Shown in pieces: positions 18,515 through 28,300 of a stretch of DNA of 64,000 nt. Below the pieces are notes generated by a model, which worked only from the letters and a program-made list of their open reading frames with translations, was not told the origin of the DNA and did no database searches. How positions within the stretch are numbered: the stretch's first letter is position 1; the number at the start of each line of letters is the position of its first letter. The DNA lies in assembly GCF_036746095.1 (NCBI RefSeq), contig NZ_DAIOEU010000001.1, positions 124,001 through 188,000 of the forward strand, written 5' to 3'. This stretch comes from Dyella_B sp036746095 (lineage in GTDB: Bacteria; Pseudomonadota; Gammaproteobacteria; Xanthomonadales; Rhodanobacteraceae). The position numbers and the translations under genes were made by a program.

Positions 18515-18972
18515 GCCGCGCTCCCTTCGCCGGCGGCGAGCTTGATGGCATCGCGAATACGCGTGTACGTGCCACAGCGGCAGATATTGCCGGACATGGC
18601 AGCATCGATATCGGCATCGCTGGGATGCGGGTTGCTTTTGAGCAACGAAGAAGCCTGCATGATCTGCCCCGCCTGGCAGTAGCCGCATTGCGCCACGTTG
18701 AGTTTCATCCATGCCTGCTGCACCGGATGGCTGCCATCCGGCGACAGACCTTCGATGGTGGTGACCTGCCTGCCTGCGGCCGCTGCCACGGGCGTGACGC
18801 AGGAGCGCACGGCGGTGCCGTCCAGATGCACGGTGCAGGCACCGCACAAGGCCATGCCGCAACCGAACTTGGTGCCGGTGTACCCGAGCGTGTCGCGCAG
18901 GTACCAGAGCAGGGGCATGTCGGGCGGGCCGTCGAAGGAGTGCTCTTGGCCGTTGATGGTCAACGTAAGCAT
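18511..18972 (-). CDS. iorA: 2Fe-2S small subunit, isoquinoline 1-oxidoreductase alpha-like
   Basis: A 153-residue iron-sulfur subunit with two clusters. The plant-ferredoxin-type site uses C38, C43, C46 and C58, and the alpha-helical domain site uses C96, C99, C131 and C133 (CGYC and CRC motifs). It carries electrons from the molybdenum site of the neighbouring large subunit. It is first in a two-gene operon, overlapping the next gene by ATGA, and has no signal of its own, consistent with co-export on the Tat signal of IorB. The length matches the family. Confidence 0.9.
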   Translation of the reverse strand: MLTLTINGQEHSFDGPPDMPLLWYLRDTLGYTGTKFGCGMALCGACTVHLDGTAVRSCVTPVAAAAGRQVTTIEGLSPDGSHPVQQAWMKLNVAQCGYCQAGQIMQASSLLKSNPHPSDADIDAAMSGNICRCGTYTRIRDAIKLAAGEGSAA

Positions 18973-19211
18973 GGGGGCCTCTTCATCGTTTGTGGGGCGA
19001 CAGTTGGCAAAGGTACTGCTGATGTGGAGGTTTGAGAAATGCCGTAAGTTGGCGGGGTTTTGCCTGATACGGTTTTTCCTCGGACGCTAACCAATGAAGG
19101 CCCGCTGCGATGCGGGGATTTTTTTCGGATGGCTTGCTGCTAGTTGCTTATGCCGTGAGCCATCCCAGACGGCAGTCGCTCGAAATGCAAAAGCACAACG
19201 CGCACAACCAT

Positions 19212-20006
19212 TCAAACCATCGACCTCACCACTCCGCCGTCCACCCGCACCGCCGCTCCCGTCGTTGCCGAGGCCTGCTCCGAGGCTAGGTACACACAAA
19301 GATTCGCCACTTCCTCCACCGTAGCCAGACGCCTGATCAACGAGGAAGGCCGATGTGTCGCAATGAAATCGCGCTCCACCGTTTCCTGCGGCACGCCTTG
19401 CTCGCTGGCGATCTTGCCGAAGAAATCGCCCACGCCTTCCGAGCGCGTCGGCCCGGGCAACACTGCATTCACCGTCACGCCAGTACCGGCGAGCGTTTCG
19501 GCCAAGCCGCGCGAGATGGCGAGCTGGGCGGTCTTGGTGGTGCCGTAATGCACCATCTCGGCGGGGATCTGCACGCCTGATTCGCTGGAGATGAACTGGA
19601 TGCGGCCCCAGCCGCGCTTGGCCATGCCTTGAGCGTAATGGCGCGACAGGCGCACGCCGCTCATCACGTTCACTTCGAAGAAGCGTTGCCAGTCCTCGTC
19701 GGGGATATCGAAGAAGGGCTTCGGTTCGAAGATGCCAAGGTTGTTCACCAGGACATCGGCATCCGGTTCCTGCCGGATCAATTGCTCGGCACCTTCGCGC
19801 GTGCCCAGATCACCGGCGATGCCGCTTACGCTCGCATTCGGTACGTGCGTGCGGATCGCCGCGAGTGCTTCGTCCACGCGCGCCTGCGTGCGGCCGGTTA
19901 CCACCACGTGCGCACCGGTGGCGGCCAGGCCTTGGGCAATGGCCAGGCCAATGCCGGCGGTGGAGCCGGTGACGATGGCGCGGCGGTTCTTGAGCTGGAT
20001 ATGCAT
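19212..20006 (-). CDS. Short-chain dehydrogenase/reductase (classical SDR)
   Basis: A 264-residue classical SDR. The NAD(P)-binding TGSTAGIG is at 13-20, the NNLG motif around 88-91, a Ser (140/141) before the catalytic Tyr154-x3-Lys158 (YGTTK), and a C-terminal GAAVRVDGG segment. I chose the ATG at 20006 because it starts just before the first beta strand and is preceded by TGAGGTACC. The substrate cannot be told. It lies downstream of but separate from the iorAB pair (239-bp gap) and is divergent from the CPBP gene. Confidence 0.82.
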   Translation of the reverse strand: MHIQLKNRRAIVTGSTAGIGLAIAQGLAATGAHVVVTGRTQARVDEALAAIRTHVPNASVSGIAGDLGTREGAEQLIRQEPDADVLVNNLGIFEPKPFFDIPDEDWQRFFEVNVMSGVRLSRHYAQGMAKRGWGRIQFISSESGVQIPAEMVHYGTTKTAQLAISRGLAETLAGTGVTVNAVLPGPTRSEGVGDFFGKIASEQGVPQETVERDFIATHRPSSLIRRLATVEEVANLCVYLASEQASATTGAAVRVDGGVVRSMV

Positions 20007-20390
20007 GAGGTACCTCAGGGCTCGGTTCAATTGCGATGGTGACCGAACTGGGTGGGTTCGCAATGGGGAATTGTGCGCCGGAAGTGTCTGATCCTGCGGG
20101 TTCAGTGGGGATGAAAACCGCAGCCGCGGCAGCAGGTGCCGCGTATTTCAGGCCGTAGCTTGCCGCCACCCCTTCCGCCATCGCCCGGAACCGGCCATAG
20201 TTATCGCAGCGCGGAAAACGCGCCGATCGGGGAAACCAGGGATGAAGGGGGAAGCGCGCCTGATTTGGCGTGCGCACGACATACCACTTTTCGTCTGGCA
20301 CGTTCTCCGTGGGGTGCCATGGCGGCTGTCCGTGGGCGGCCGTCTACGCACGCAGCGAAATACAGTCATCGCTTGCAAGGAGAGATAGGG
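20007..20390. other. 384-bp divergent intergenic region
   Basis: Between the SDR (minus) and the CPBP protease gene (plus). I see no convincing gene, repeat or operator; it should contain both promoters. The only clear signal is the ribosome-binding site AAGGAGAGA just before the ATG at 20391. Confidence 0.4.
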
Positions 20391-22304
20391 ATGAACGTGA
20401 TTTACCCGGCCGGCGCGGCCAAGGCCGCGGAGGATTCCATCCGCCGCGACGGCACCTGCCTGCGCCATGCGTGGCTCGTCGCGGGCGCCTTGCGGACTTT
20501 CATGGTGATCATCTGCGTGGTCGTCCTGTGCCCCGCAGCCTTGGCAGAAACGCCCATTCCGCCGGATGTCCTGCGCACGCATGAACAAGCCGTCGCCCTG
20601 GTTTCCGCCGGCCAGCAAGATGCCTACCGCCGTGTACTGTCAGCCTACGCACGCGAGGAAAAAGCCAGTCCGAACGACCTCGCGCTGGTGATGACGCGTT
20701 GCAGATTCGTCCAGACATTCACGTACAGCGAGGAGATCGATTGGACCGACGCCGCGCAGGATGATTTCCAGCATTGCAAGACCGATCTGCAAACCCGTTT
20801 TTCCAGCAATGCCGACGCCAATTTGTTCATCGCCGAACAGCAGGGCGGCAAAAACGCCATTGCTTTCGCGCGGAGCCTGCTGCCGGCCAGCGCACACTGG
20901 ACCTTGCCGCAGCGTGCAAAGCTTCATGGCATTCTTGCGCGTGGCTACGCCGCGACAAAACAGACGCAGATTGCCGGACAGGAAGCACTGGCAGCGGTGC
21001 AATTGGACCCGGGCAGCGATCAGCTTGTCACGGCCTTGCGCTATCTCGCCAGCGCGGGCCGTATCGGCGAGGCGGAAGCGCTGCTCGCCAAGACACCGGT
21101 CGATACGTCAGCCTGGCGCGAATGGTCGCGTGTCAACTTTGCTGCCGACAGCCTGAGTCCGGCGGCCGCACTGGCTGAACTCGAGCGTGCCAAGAAAGCG
21201 CATGAATCGATCAACGAGTGGGTTATGGCGCGCATCTATCTGCGCGCGGGAAAAACCACGGACGCGGTCAGGGCGCTTGCAACCGTGGGAGGCTGTTCCT
21301 GCAGCGAGACCGTCCAGCAGTATCAAACGCGCCTGAATGTCGCGGTGGCCGCAGGCGATGGCAAGGCGGCGTCGGAGGCCTTGCAGGCATGGTTTGCCAA
21401 GACCGGCATATCCATGCCGCTGTTGTCCGCTTACGGAAGCCTGCTGCTGCATCGTCCCGCGCAACTGTTCGCGCCATCATTGATGCATCTGGCCCTGGGC
21501 ATGCTGCTGTTGTTGCTGGCGCTTGCGTATGCGCCAAGCCTGATCGCTTTTCCCGCGTATTACCGTGGTGTTGTACGTGCACGTCTCCACAAGCCGGTCG
21601 TGCCGCTCTTCGCGCATATCGGGTTACGGCGGCTATGGATCGCTCTGGCCGTGTTTCTCGTTGCATCCACTATCGTGCCGTTCCTCGGTGGAGGCGGTGC
21701 CCTGCAGGCATGGGCGGCGAACAAAGTTCTATCGGGCGAAGAGCAGGCCACCCTTGTTGCCGTTGAGTTGACCACGCTACTGGTGGGCGGCGCACTGATG
21801 GCGCCCATCGCATTGAAGCTCTCGTGGCGAGAATGGCTGGGCAAGCGCGGCCTGGTGGCGGCGTTGGCCGTCGTATTGCTTTGGACCTTGGTGAAAGCCG
21901 TGGGTGTCTGGGTGGCGTGGCACTCGGGACATCTGAATGCGGTGGTGCGCGGTAGCTTGCACGACCGCATGATCGCCGCGCTGGCACAGGCGTTCGTGCA
22001 CATGGGTGGACCCGTCTTCGCCTTGCTCGTCATCGCCGTGGCGGTGCCAGTCTATGAGGAGCTGGTCTTCAGGGCTTGCGTGCTCGGTGGACTCACCCGG
22101 CATATCAGCTTCGGCTGGGCCAATATCTGGCAGGCGTTGCTGTTTGCCACCTTGCATAACGACACGCCGCATTTTGTATTTTATTTTCTGCTGGGCCTGT
22201 TGGGCGGCTGGTTGGCGCGGCATACGCGGGGCCTGGCGGCGCCGATTGCATTGCATGCGGCGAATAATGCCGTTGCCTGCATGGCGATATTTCTGGGTGG
22301 TTGA
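20391..22304 (+). CDS. Membrane protein with TPR-like exported domain and CPBP intramembrane protease domain
   Basis: A 637-residue fusion. Residues ~20-50 form a signal or anchor segment, and ~50-350 are helical TPR-like repeats predicted outside the membrane. From ~365 come about seven or eight hydrophobic segments ending in a CPBP (Abi, Rce1-type) domain. Its motifs are intact: E556-E557-x3-R561 (EELVFR), H589 (FATLHND) and H622 to N626 (HAANN). CPBP proteins are intramembrane metalloproteases or scaffolds, linked to prenyl-protein processing and bacteriocin immunity. The start at 20391 is supported by AAGGAGAGATAGGG. It appears monocistronic. The TPR region may recruit the substrate; this is inference. 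Confidence 0.78.
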   Translation: MNVIYPAGAAKAAEDSIRRDGTCLRHAWLVAGALRTFMVIICVVVLCPAALAETPIPPDVLRTHEQAVALVSAGQQDAYRRVLSAYAREEKASPNDLALVMTRCRFVQTFTYSEEIDWTDAAQDDFQHCKTDLQTRFSSNADANLFIAEQQGGKNAIAFARSLLPASAHWTLPQRAKLHGILARGYAATKQTQIAGQEALAAVQLDPGSDQLVTALRYLASAGRIGEAEALLAKTPVDTSAWREWSRVNFAADSLSPAAALAELERAKKAHESINEWVMARIYLRAGKTTDAVRALATVGGCSCSETVQQYQTRLNVAVAAGDGKAASEALQAWFAKTGISMPLLSAYGSLLLHRPAQLFAPSLMHLALGMLLLLLALAYAPSLIAFPAYYRGVVRARLHKPVVPLFAHIGLRRLWIALAVFLVASTIVPFLGGGGALQAWAANKVLSGEEQATLVAVELTTLLVGGALMAPIALKLSWREWLGKRGLVAALAVVLLWTLVKAVGVWVAWHSGHLNAVVRGSLHDRMIAALAQAFVHMGGPVFALLVIAVAVPVYEELVFRACVLGGLTRHISFGWANIWQALLFATLHNDTPHFVFYFLLGLLGGWLARHTRGLAAPIALHAANNAVACMAIFLGG

Positions 22305-22424
22305 TCGGCGGCGTCGCATACCGCGCAGGTTGGGGCGAGCGGAATGGGAACCCGTCTTTCGGTAGATGGTGTTGGGGTTCGGCTGGGCTTCACCCCGGCC
22401 TGCACGAGCGTCGAGGCGCAACCA

Positions 22425-23222
22425 TCACTTGCCGAAATAAAACGCGACGCCAAACCCCGCCACCCACGCCGGGGCCGTGCCGACGAAACCGCGGTCGAAG
22501 GAAAGATCCCATTGCAGGCGCGCATTGGGCAGATAGGTTACGCCGGCGCCGATCAGTCCGCCGGTGCGCGCCTGTTGATGCAGGGCCACCAACTCGCCGT
22601 ATATGGCCCATGTCTTGTTCAAGCTATAGCCGTAGTTGCCGGCAAGCTGATAGGTGCCGTGCGTACCCATGCGTTGCCATTGCGCGAAATATCCTAGCGT
22701 GCGGCGCTCATCCAACTGCTGTGCCAGCGTCACGCCCAGCGTGTATTGGCGTTGCGGCAAGCGCAGGGCGTCGGCGCCGTCGGGCAACTCCACTGTAGCC
22801 AGCAGCGCGCCGCTCCATTGTGCATTGAACGGCGGCGGTGCGATTTTCAGGCCGAGCAGCGTATCGCCGCGCCCGGTCATGTGTTGCGATGCATGGCCTT
22901 CGCTGGTCGTGAGCTCATTGAATGGCGTGCTGCCCGCCTGCAATTCCAGGCCGTTGCCCAGGCCGACGCGGAGCAGGCTATCGGCCATGAATTGGCTGGT
23001 GCGCACGCCATCCTGATGCATCAGGCTCCAATCCGGCAAACCTTGTTCGACCGCAAAACCACCCAGCGGCAGGGCACTGGTGGCGAAGCCGAAGGCCGGG
23101 CGGTCGTAGGCCGGTACCGTACCGCTGGTGTTGTCCGCATCATCCGCCTGGGCCTGCGTGGATATCACCGTCAGCATGCACGCAAGCCCATGCGCAAGCA
23201 GCCACGCGCCTTTGTATTTCAT
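22425..23222 (-). CDS. Outer-membrane porin-like protein (phenol MetA-pathway transporter family)
   Basis: A 265-residue protein with a signal peptide (cleavage ~27, TQAQA-DD). Alternating beta strands typical of the MetA-pathway phenol degradation/transporter family follow, including GLELQAGSTPFNE, TLLGLKIAPP and GYFAQWQRMG. It ends in a hydrophobic-aromatic segment (VAFYFGK), as small barrels do. It is probably an 8-12-strand barrel; the cargo is unknown. It lies 9 bases downstream of the chemoreceptor stop on the same strand, so the two may be cotranscribed. Confidence 0.65.
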   Translation of the reverse strand: MKYKGAWLLAHGLACMLTVISTQAQADDADNTSGTVPAYDRPAFGFATSALPLGGFAVEQGLPDWSLMHQDGVRTSQFMADSLLRVGLGNGLELQAGSTPFNELTTSEGHASQHMTGRGDTLLGLKIAPPPFNAQWSGALLATVELPDGADALRLPQRQYTLGVTLAQQLDERRTLGYFAQWQRMGTHGTYQLAGNYGYSLNKTWAIYGELVALHQQARTGGLIGAGVTYLPNARLQWDLSFDRGFVGTAPAWVAGFGVAFYFGK

Positions 23223-23231
23223 GTTTCCCCT

Positions 23232-24878
23232 TCAAGCGCCCACGGCCTGCCATCTCGGCCTGGCCGATGATGCCACAGGCCCGGCGCTGCGCGAGTGCGG
23301 CCTGGCAGGTGCGACCTGCTCGTTCTCCGCGCCTTTGATGTGGAAGAAGTTGACCTGCTGCATCAGCTCGGTAGCTTGCTCTTGCAAGGCGTGGCTGGCT
23401 GCGGCGGCTTCTTCCACCAGTGCGGCGTTGCGTTGCGTCATGTCGTCCAGCGCCGTGACGGTGGTGTTGACCTGGTCCACGCCGGCCGCCTGTTCATGAC
23501 TGGCTGCGGCGATCTCCGCGACCACATCCGTAGCTTTGCGCGTGCGATCCAGAATGTGCCGCAGCGCGTCGCCGGAGGCGCTGACCAGCGAGGTGCCGGC
23601 GTGCACTTTCTCGCTCGATTCGTTGATCAGCAGCTTGATCTCGCGCGCCGCACTGGCCGAACGCTGCGCCAGCGTGCGCACTTCGCCGGCCACGACGGCA
23701 AAGCCGCGTCCTTCCTCGCCGGCGCGCGCCGCTTCCACCGCGGCGTTGAGCGCCAGCAGATTGGTCTGGAAGGCGATTTCGTCGATCAGGCTGGAGATTT
23801 CCGCAATGCGCTTGCTGGCCGCTTCGATGTCGCTCATCGCCTGCACGGCTTCGCTCACCACCTTGCCGCCATGCTCGGCCTGTTCCAGTGCGCCTTTTAC
23901 CCATTGCGACGCCTGGCTCGCGTTCTCGGCGTTCTGGCGCACCGTCGCGTTCATTTCTTCCATGGACGCGGCCGTTTCTTCCAGGCTGGAAGCTTGCTCC
24001 TGCGTGCGATGCGAAAGATCGTCGTTGCCCTGCGCAATCTGGTTGGAGGCCGTGGCGACGGACGCGGCGCCATGGCGAACTTCTTTCACGATGCGCGTAA
24101 GTTGCTCGTCCATGCGTTGCAAGCCAAGCAGCAGTCGGCCCACTTCATCACCGCGGTCGACCTCAATGCCGTGGTTGAGATGGCCAGCGGCAATCGTGTC
24201 GGCCAATTGCACGGCGTAGTCAAGCGGCTTGGAGATGGCGCGGATCATCACTACCAGCAAGCTCAGGATCCCCAGGAATCCGACCGCGATAAAGGCCACG
24301 GTGGCCAGCAGGATGCGATGGAAGGATGCCTCGGCGTGGTTGAACGAATCCGCCGCCTGGGCTTTGTTCTCCTGGTAGAGAACGTCTGCGTTGAGCATCG
24401 CCGACTTGAACGGCTGCTCATACGCGCCGCCGCTGGCGAGCACGCCGGTATCGAATTTGCCTTGCGCCATGTCGGCCAGCGCGCTGGCAGTCACCTCGCC
24501 GATCTCCTTGCGAGAGGTTGTCACCCTGTCGGCGGCATTGCGCTCGCGTGGGCTGTCGATCAGCGGATAGTAGGTGTTCCACGCCCGGTCCATGTCGGCA
24601 TTGTTCTGCGCCATGGAAGCCTTGAACGCCGCGGTGCCTTTGGGGTCATGCGAAAGCAGCAGCTTGTTCAACGCAACCAGGTTCTGGTTGATGCCGTTGC
24701 GCACGGTGCTGATATAGAGAAGCGGCTGGACGTCGCCCTGATAAATATCGGCCACGTCTTTGTTGATCTGCTTTTGACCATAGATGCCCGCGCAACCGAT
24801 CGTTACCATGATCAATGCGCAGAACGACAAGCCGATGATGAGTTTGTGTTTGATGGTGAACGTGATGCGGCGTTTCAT
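23232..24878 (-). CDS. Methyl-accepting chemotaxis protein
   Basis: A 548-residue chemoreceptor. TM1 is at ~12-33, a periplasmic four-helix-bundle ligand domain at ~34-188, TM2 at ~190-213 and a HAMP domain at ~214-266. A long cytoplasmic coiled coil follows, with methylation-helix sequence (SSLEETAASMEEMNA) and the conserved hairpin tip (EIAFQTNLLALNAAVEAARAG begins the tip region). There is no C-terminal CheR-tethering pentapeptide. The ATG at 24878 was chosen because it starts the basic segment just before TM1; 19 further codons are open upstream. Ligand unknown; no che genes are nearby. The next gene downstream encodes a porin-like protein 9 bases away. Confidence 0.92.
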   Translation of the reverse strand: MKRRITFTIKHKLIIGLSFCALIMVTIGCAGIYGQKQINKDVADIYQGDVQPLLYISTVRNGINQNLVALNKLLLSHDPKGTAAFKASMAQNNADMDRAWNTYYPLIDSPRERNAADRVTTSRKEIGEVTASALADMAQGKFDTGVLASGGAYEQPFKSAMLNADVLYQENKAQAADSFNHAEASFHRILLATVAFIAVGFLGILSLLVVMIRAISKPLDYAVQLADTIAAGHLNHGIEVDRGDEVGRLLLGLQRMDEQLTRIVKEVRHGAASVATASNQIAQGNDDLSHRTQEQASSLEETAASMEEMNATVRQNAENASQASQWVKGALEQAEHGGKVVSEAVQAMSDIEAASKRIAEISSLIDEIAFQTNLLALNAAVEAARAGEEGRGFAVVAGEVRTLAQRSASAAREIKLLINESSEKVHAGTSLVSASGDALRHILDRTRKATDVVAEIAAASHEQAAGVDQVNTTVTALDDMTQRNAALVEEAAAASHALQEQATELMQQVNFFHIKGAENEQVAPARPHSRSAGPVASSARPRWQAVGA

Positions 24879-25391
24879 GCTTGCTCCGACGGTCAGGCGC
24901 CTCCTGCAATCGATTTCTGTCCTCTGTAAAAGCAATATCGGCGGGGTATGTTTTTTTTTGAGTGTGAACCAGGGACGCCATGGAGGGCGGAGGTGACTGG
25001 CCGGCGAGGAGTGCGCCGAGCTGCTTCAATCGCCGGAAACTTCTGTTCGTCATCCTCGCGAAAGCTGGACGTGGCGCGAAGCGCGCAGAACGTTCGAATG
25101 GGAGATTGTAGAATCGAGCAGGGTTGACAGGGGGCAATGACGTGCCTGAACGGGACTTCTTTGAAGCCGCCGCCTATAGGGCATGCGGCGACGTGCTGGC
25201 AGTGTCGAAATCACCCTGGATATTTTGCAAACGCGACGGGGTGCATGTGATCGAGTGTCGACGCAGGCAGGTTCGTCAGTTTCGCGAAAGTTGTTTGGAA
25301 TGCGGCGCGGTCAAGCGCATTTGAATTGGCGGGCAGGCGGAGCCATGGCTGCCTACTTATGCACACGACACTAAAAATGGAATTCCCAGCA
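24879..25391. other. 513-bp intergenic region with degenerate REP arm
   Basis: Divergent gap between the chemoreceptor (minus) and the kelch protein (plus). A degenerate REP-type arm (CGTCATCCTCGCGAAAGCTGG) lies at about 25048-25068. A short open frame at about 25124-25324 (66 codons, TTG start) has no ribosome-binding site or recognisable family and was not called. Promoters are expected but not assigned. Confidence 0.45.
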
Positions 25392-28300
25392 ATGCATCGG
25401 ATTATCAGGGCCATCATCTGGATGTTGCTTTTCAGCCTGGCTGGCATGGCTCAAGCCGGCAACACGCTGCCCAGTGTGCCCACCCTGACCCGCGTGCAAG
25501 CATCCACGCCAACGCAACCGGCCGGCGCGTTGCACGACATCGGTGCTTATCCAACGCAGATCGCCGGCCCGACCATGACGCCGCTTGCCGGCGGAAAGGT
25601 GCTGGTCTTCGGTTTTGATCCGATCGGATATGGCGTGCGCGATGAAGGAGGAAGGCCGGCAGTCACGTTGCGCAACCGCTGGAAACAAGGCTACGGCTAT
25701 GGCTTTCGCGTCAACAGCGCATGGACGCCGTTGGTGTGGAAACCGGAGCGGAAGGGTTGGACGAAAATTCCGCCATTGCCGGACTGTGCCGGAGCGAGAT
25801 ACCTGCATACCGCCACGGCGTTGCCCAATGGCAACGTCCTGATTGCAGGGGGCCTTTGTGATGTGCAGGTATTCGAAAACACCGGCGGATTGTCCGCTGG
25901 CGGCTATACCAGCCTTTGGCTGTGGGACAGCACCTCGGAGAACTGGGAGACGGCGCCACCGCTGAACGACCCGCGCATCTTTCATAGCGCAACGCTCATG
26001 CAGGATGGCAGTGTTCTATTCGTCGGTGGCGAAAGTGATCCTGCTTTGTCAGCCGCGGATGAACCCGTGCTCGATAGTGTCGAACGCTACGACGGCAAGT
26101 CGGTGACGCGCCTTCCATCGCTGCACGTGGCGCGCGCCAGGCATACGGCGACCTTGTTGGCGAATGGCACGGTACTGGTCGCAGGAGGCATGGATCGCGA
26201 CGGCCACGCCATCGACGCGGTCGAACTTTGGGATCCGTTGTTGCGTACGTGGTCGGCATTGCCGCCCTTGAATACGGCTCGCTACGCACACACGGCGGCA
26301 TTGCTCGACGACGGCAGGGTCATGGTCGCAGGCGGCATCGGCCCTGACGGACGCGCCCTCAATTCGGTCGAGTTCTGGGATCCAGCCACCAGCCGCTGGT
26401 CCATCGGCAGCCCATTGCCACGTGCGGCCAGCCATCACGCGATGGTGAAGCTCCCGGACGGGAATGTCCTGCTGGTGGGCGGAACAAGCGCGTTTTCTCC
26501 TTATCCCGTCGACTGGGCTTTGCTATGGAACCTGTTCACGGGTGACTGGCGCCCCGCCGGCACGGCCCAGCCTGACGAGCAGAATGATCTGGTCTATCCA
26601 CCGACGCTCGTCCCCTCGAACGACGGCAGTGTGCTGGTCTTCGGAACGCGCCGCATTCTTCGATGGCAATCGTCTGCCGCCATGCAGTCGTCCGGGCAGC
26701 CTACCTGGCGCAGCGCCACCGCGATGATCGCCCTGGCCGATGGCGATCTCATGGTCATCGGCGAAACCGATCTCAACAAGTGGACGGCGAACATCTGGCA
26801 TCCGCGCGACGACACGTGGACCTTTGCCGGCGGCCTGGCCTATCAAGGCCGTAGCCACACCAGGGCCGTCCTGCTGCAGACCGGGCAGGTGATGCATGTT
26901 GGCCTGGGTGGCTACAACGACATTGTTTGCGAACTCAGCGACATCGAACATCGGCACTGGACCGATTGCGGCCATTTTTCGCTTGAGCATCTCGCTGATT
27001 CACCCGTGGGGCTGGGAGTCTTGCCGAGCGGGAAGGTTGCGCTGGTGGCGAATGCGGCCGATGCATTCCTGTACGACCCGCATGCCAACCAATGGAATGC
27101 CGAGCACCTGGAGTGGAACAACCAGGACATGGCGTATGGCGCCCCCGTACGCGCCGGGCAGCATCCCTTGGCAAGGCTGTGGGATAGCGAGCACGATGCA
27201 TGGCTCGACGTAAGCAGCATCGCCGCCGAATACTGGAGCGCCACATTCGGCCACTATGGCTACGAAGTGGTGATCGACGGCCACGTCAGGAAAGTGGCGT
27301 CGCGTGGCGCACCACCGTCGCTGTTGTGGGATGCGAGCCGGCAGCAATGGGCTTATGTCTTTCCGCCGGGCAGCACAAAGATGGGCGGCCAGGCGCAAAT
27401 GCTGCCGGACGGTTGCGCGCTCTCCTGGTTGCCGCTGAAGCTGTTCAATCCGGATACGGGCGACGCGACGGCATTGAATGATCCGGGCATTGGCATTGAG
27501 GCATCGCAAGGAAGCATGCTCGTTCTTGCCGATGGCACGGCGGTGTTTACGGGCGCGCCGGATGGCGGCGTGGGCACAGGTTTTTTCCGTCGCAAGGTGA
27601 GCTGTGCCGGTTTCGCGCCAGCGCAAGAAGATCAATGGCTGATGCCAGCGGTTTTCAGCCCGTCACCCAATGCGATCCATGACACCGTCGCGGCGCCCGC
27701 ACCGCCAGCCAAAGCGGTGCCGCCACGTTCGCGCGCATCGCTGCTGTGGGATTACCTGCAGGCCAATCCGTGGCCGTTGCGTGCCGTGCTGGGCGTACTG
27801 TTGCTCTATGTGCTGCTGCGCTATCTGTTTTTGCCGGCGGTCAGGTACACGGCCGGGCGCAGCATTTCACGCCGGCGCGCGGCGACGCTGACACGCCCAT
27901 TGCCACGGCCCTATGCATGGGTCACGCGCATCGTCATTTATGGATTGCTGGCACTCGCCGTCGTGCCAGCCTTGAAAGGGTTCGTGCATTTCCATCGCGG
28001 GCAGGCGGTGGAAGAATGCAAGCACGATGCATCTGCATGCCTGGATCCACACACCGGCATCCTGCAAAGCATACCGGCGCTGGAGCAGGCATCACCCGAT
28101 CACCCGCAGCCCGGCATACCTTGCCGTTTCGTGGGGATCTGGTCCTCGCGGGAAGGCGCCCTGGCGTTTCGCATCACGATGAAAGACGACGGCACGTATG
28201 CGGTACAGCCGAACGCCGGCGGCATCGGCGATCCGGCCGGATACACCGGCTATTGGATGGTGCAAGGCGACAGCGTGGTCTGGCGCGATCGCGCACGGCC

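Noticed and set aside
23295..24929. Plus-strand frame of 544 codons opposite the chemoreceptor
   Set aside because: It is an antisense shadow of the MCP coiled coil, rich in Arg/Gly/His; the MCP frame has complete domains.
25124..25324. Small 66-codon gene in the gap before the kelch gene
   Set aside because: TTG start, no ribosome-binding site, no family and atypical composition; left as intergenic.
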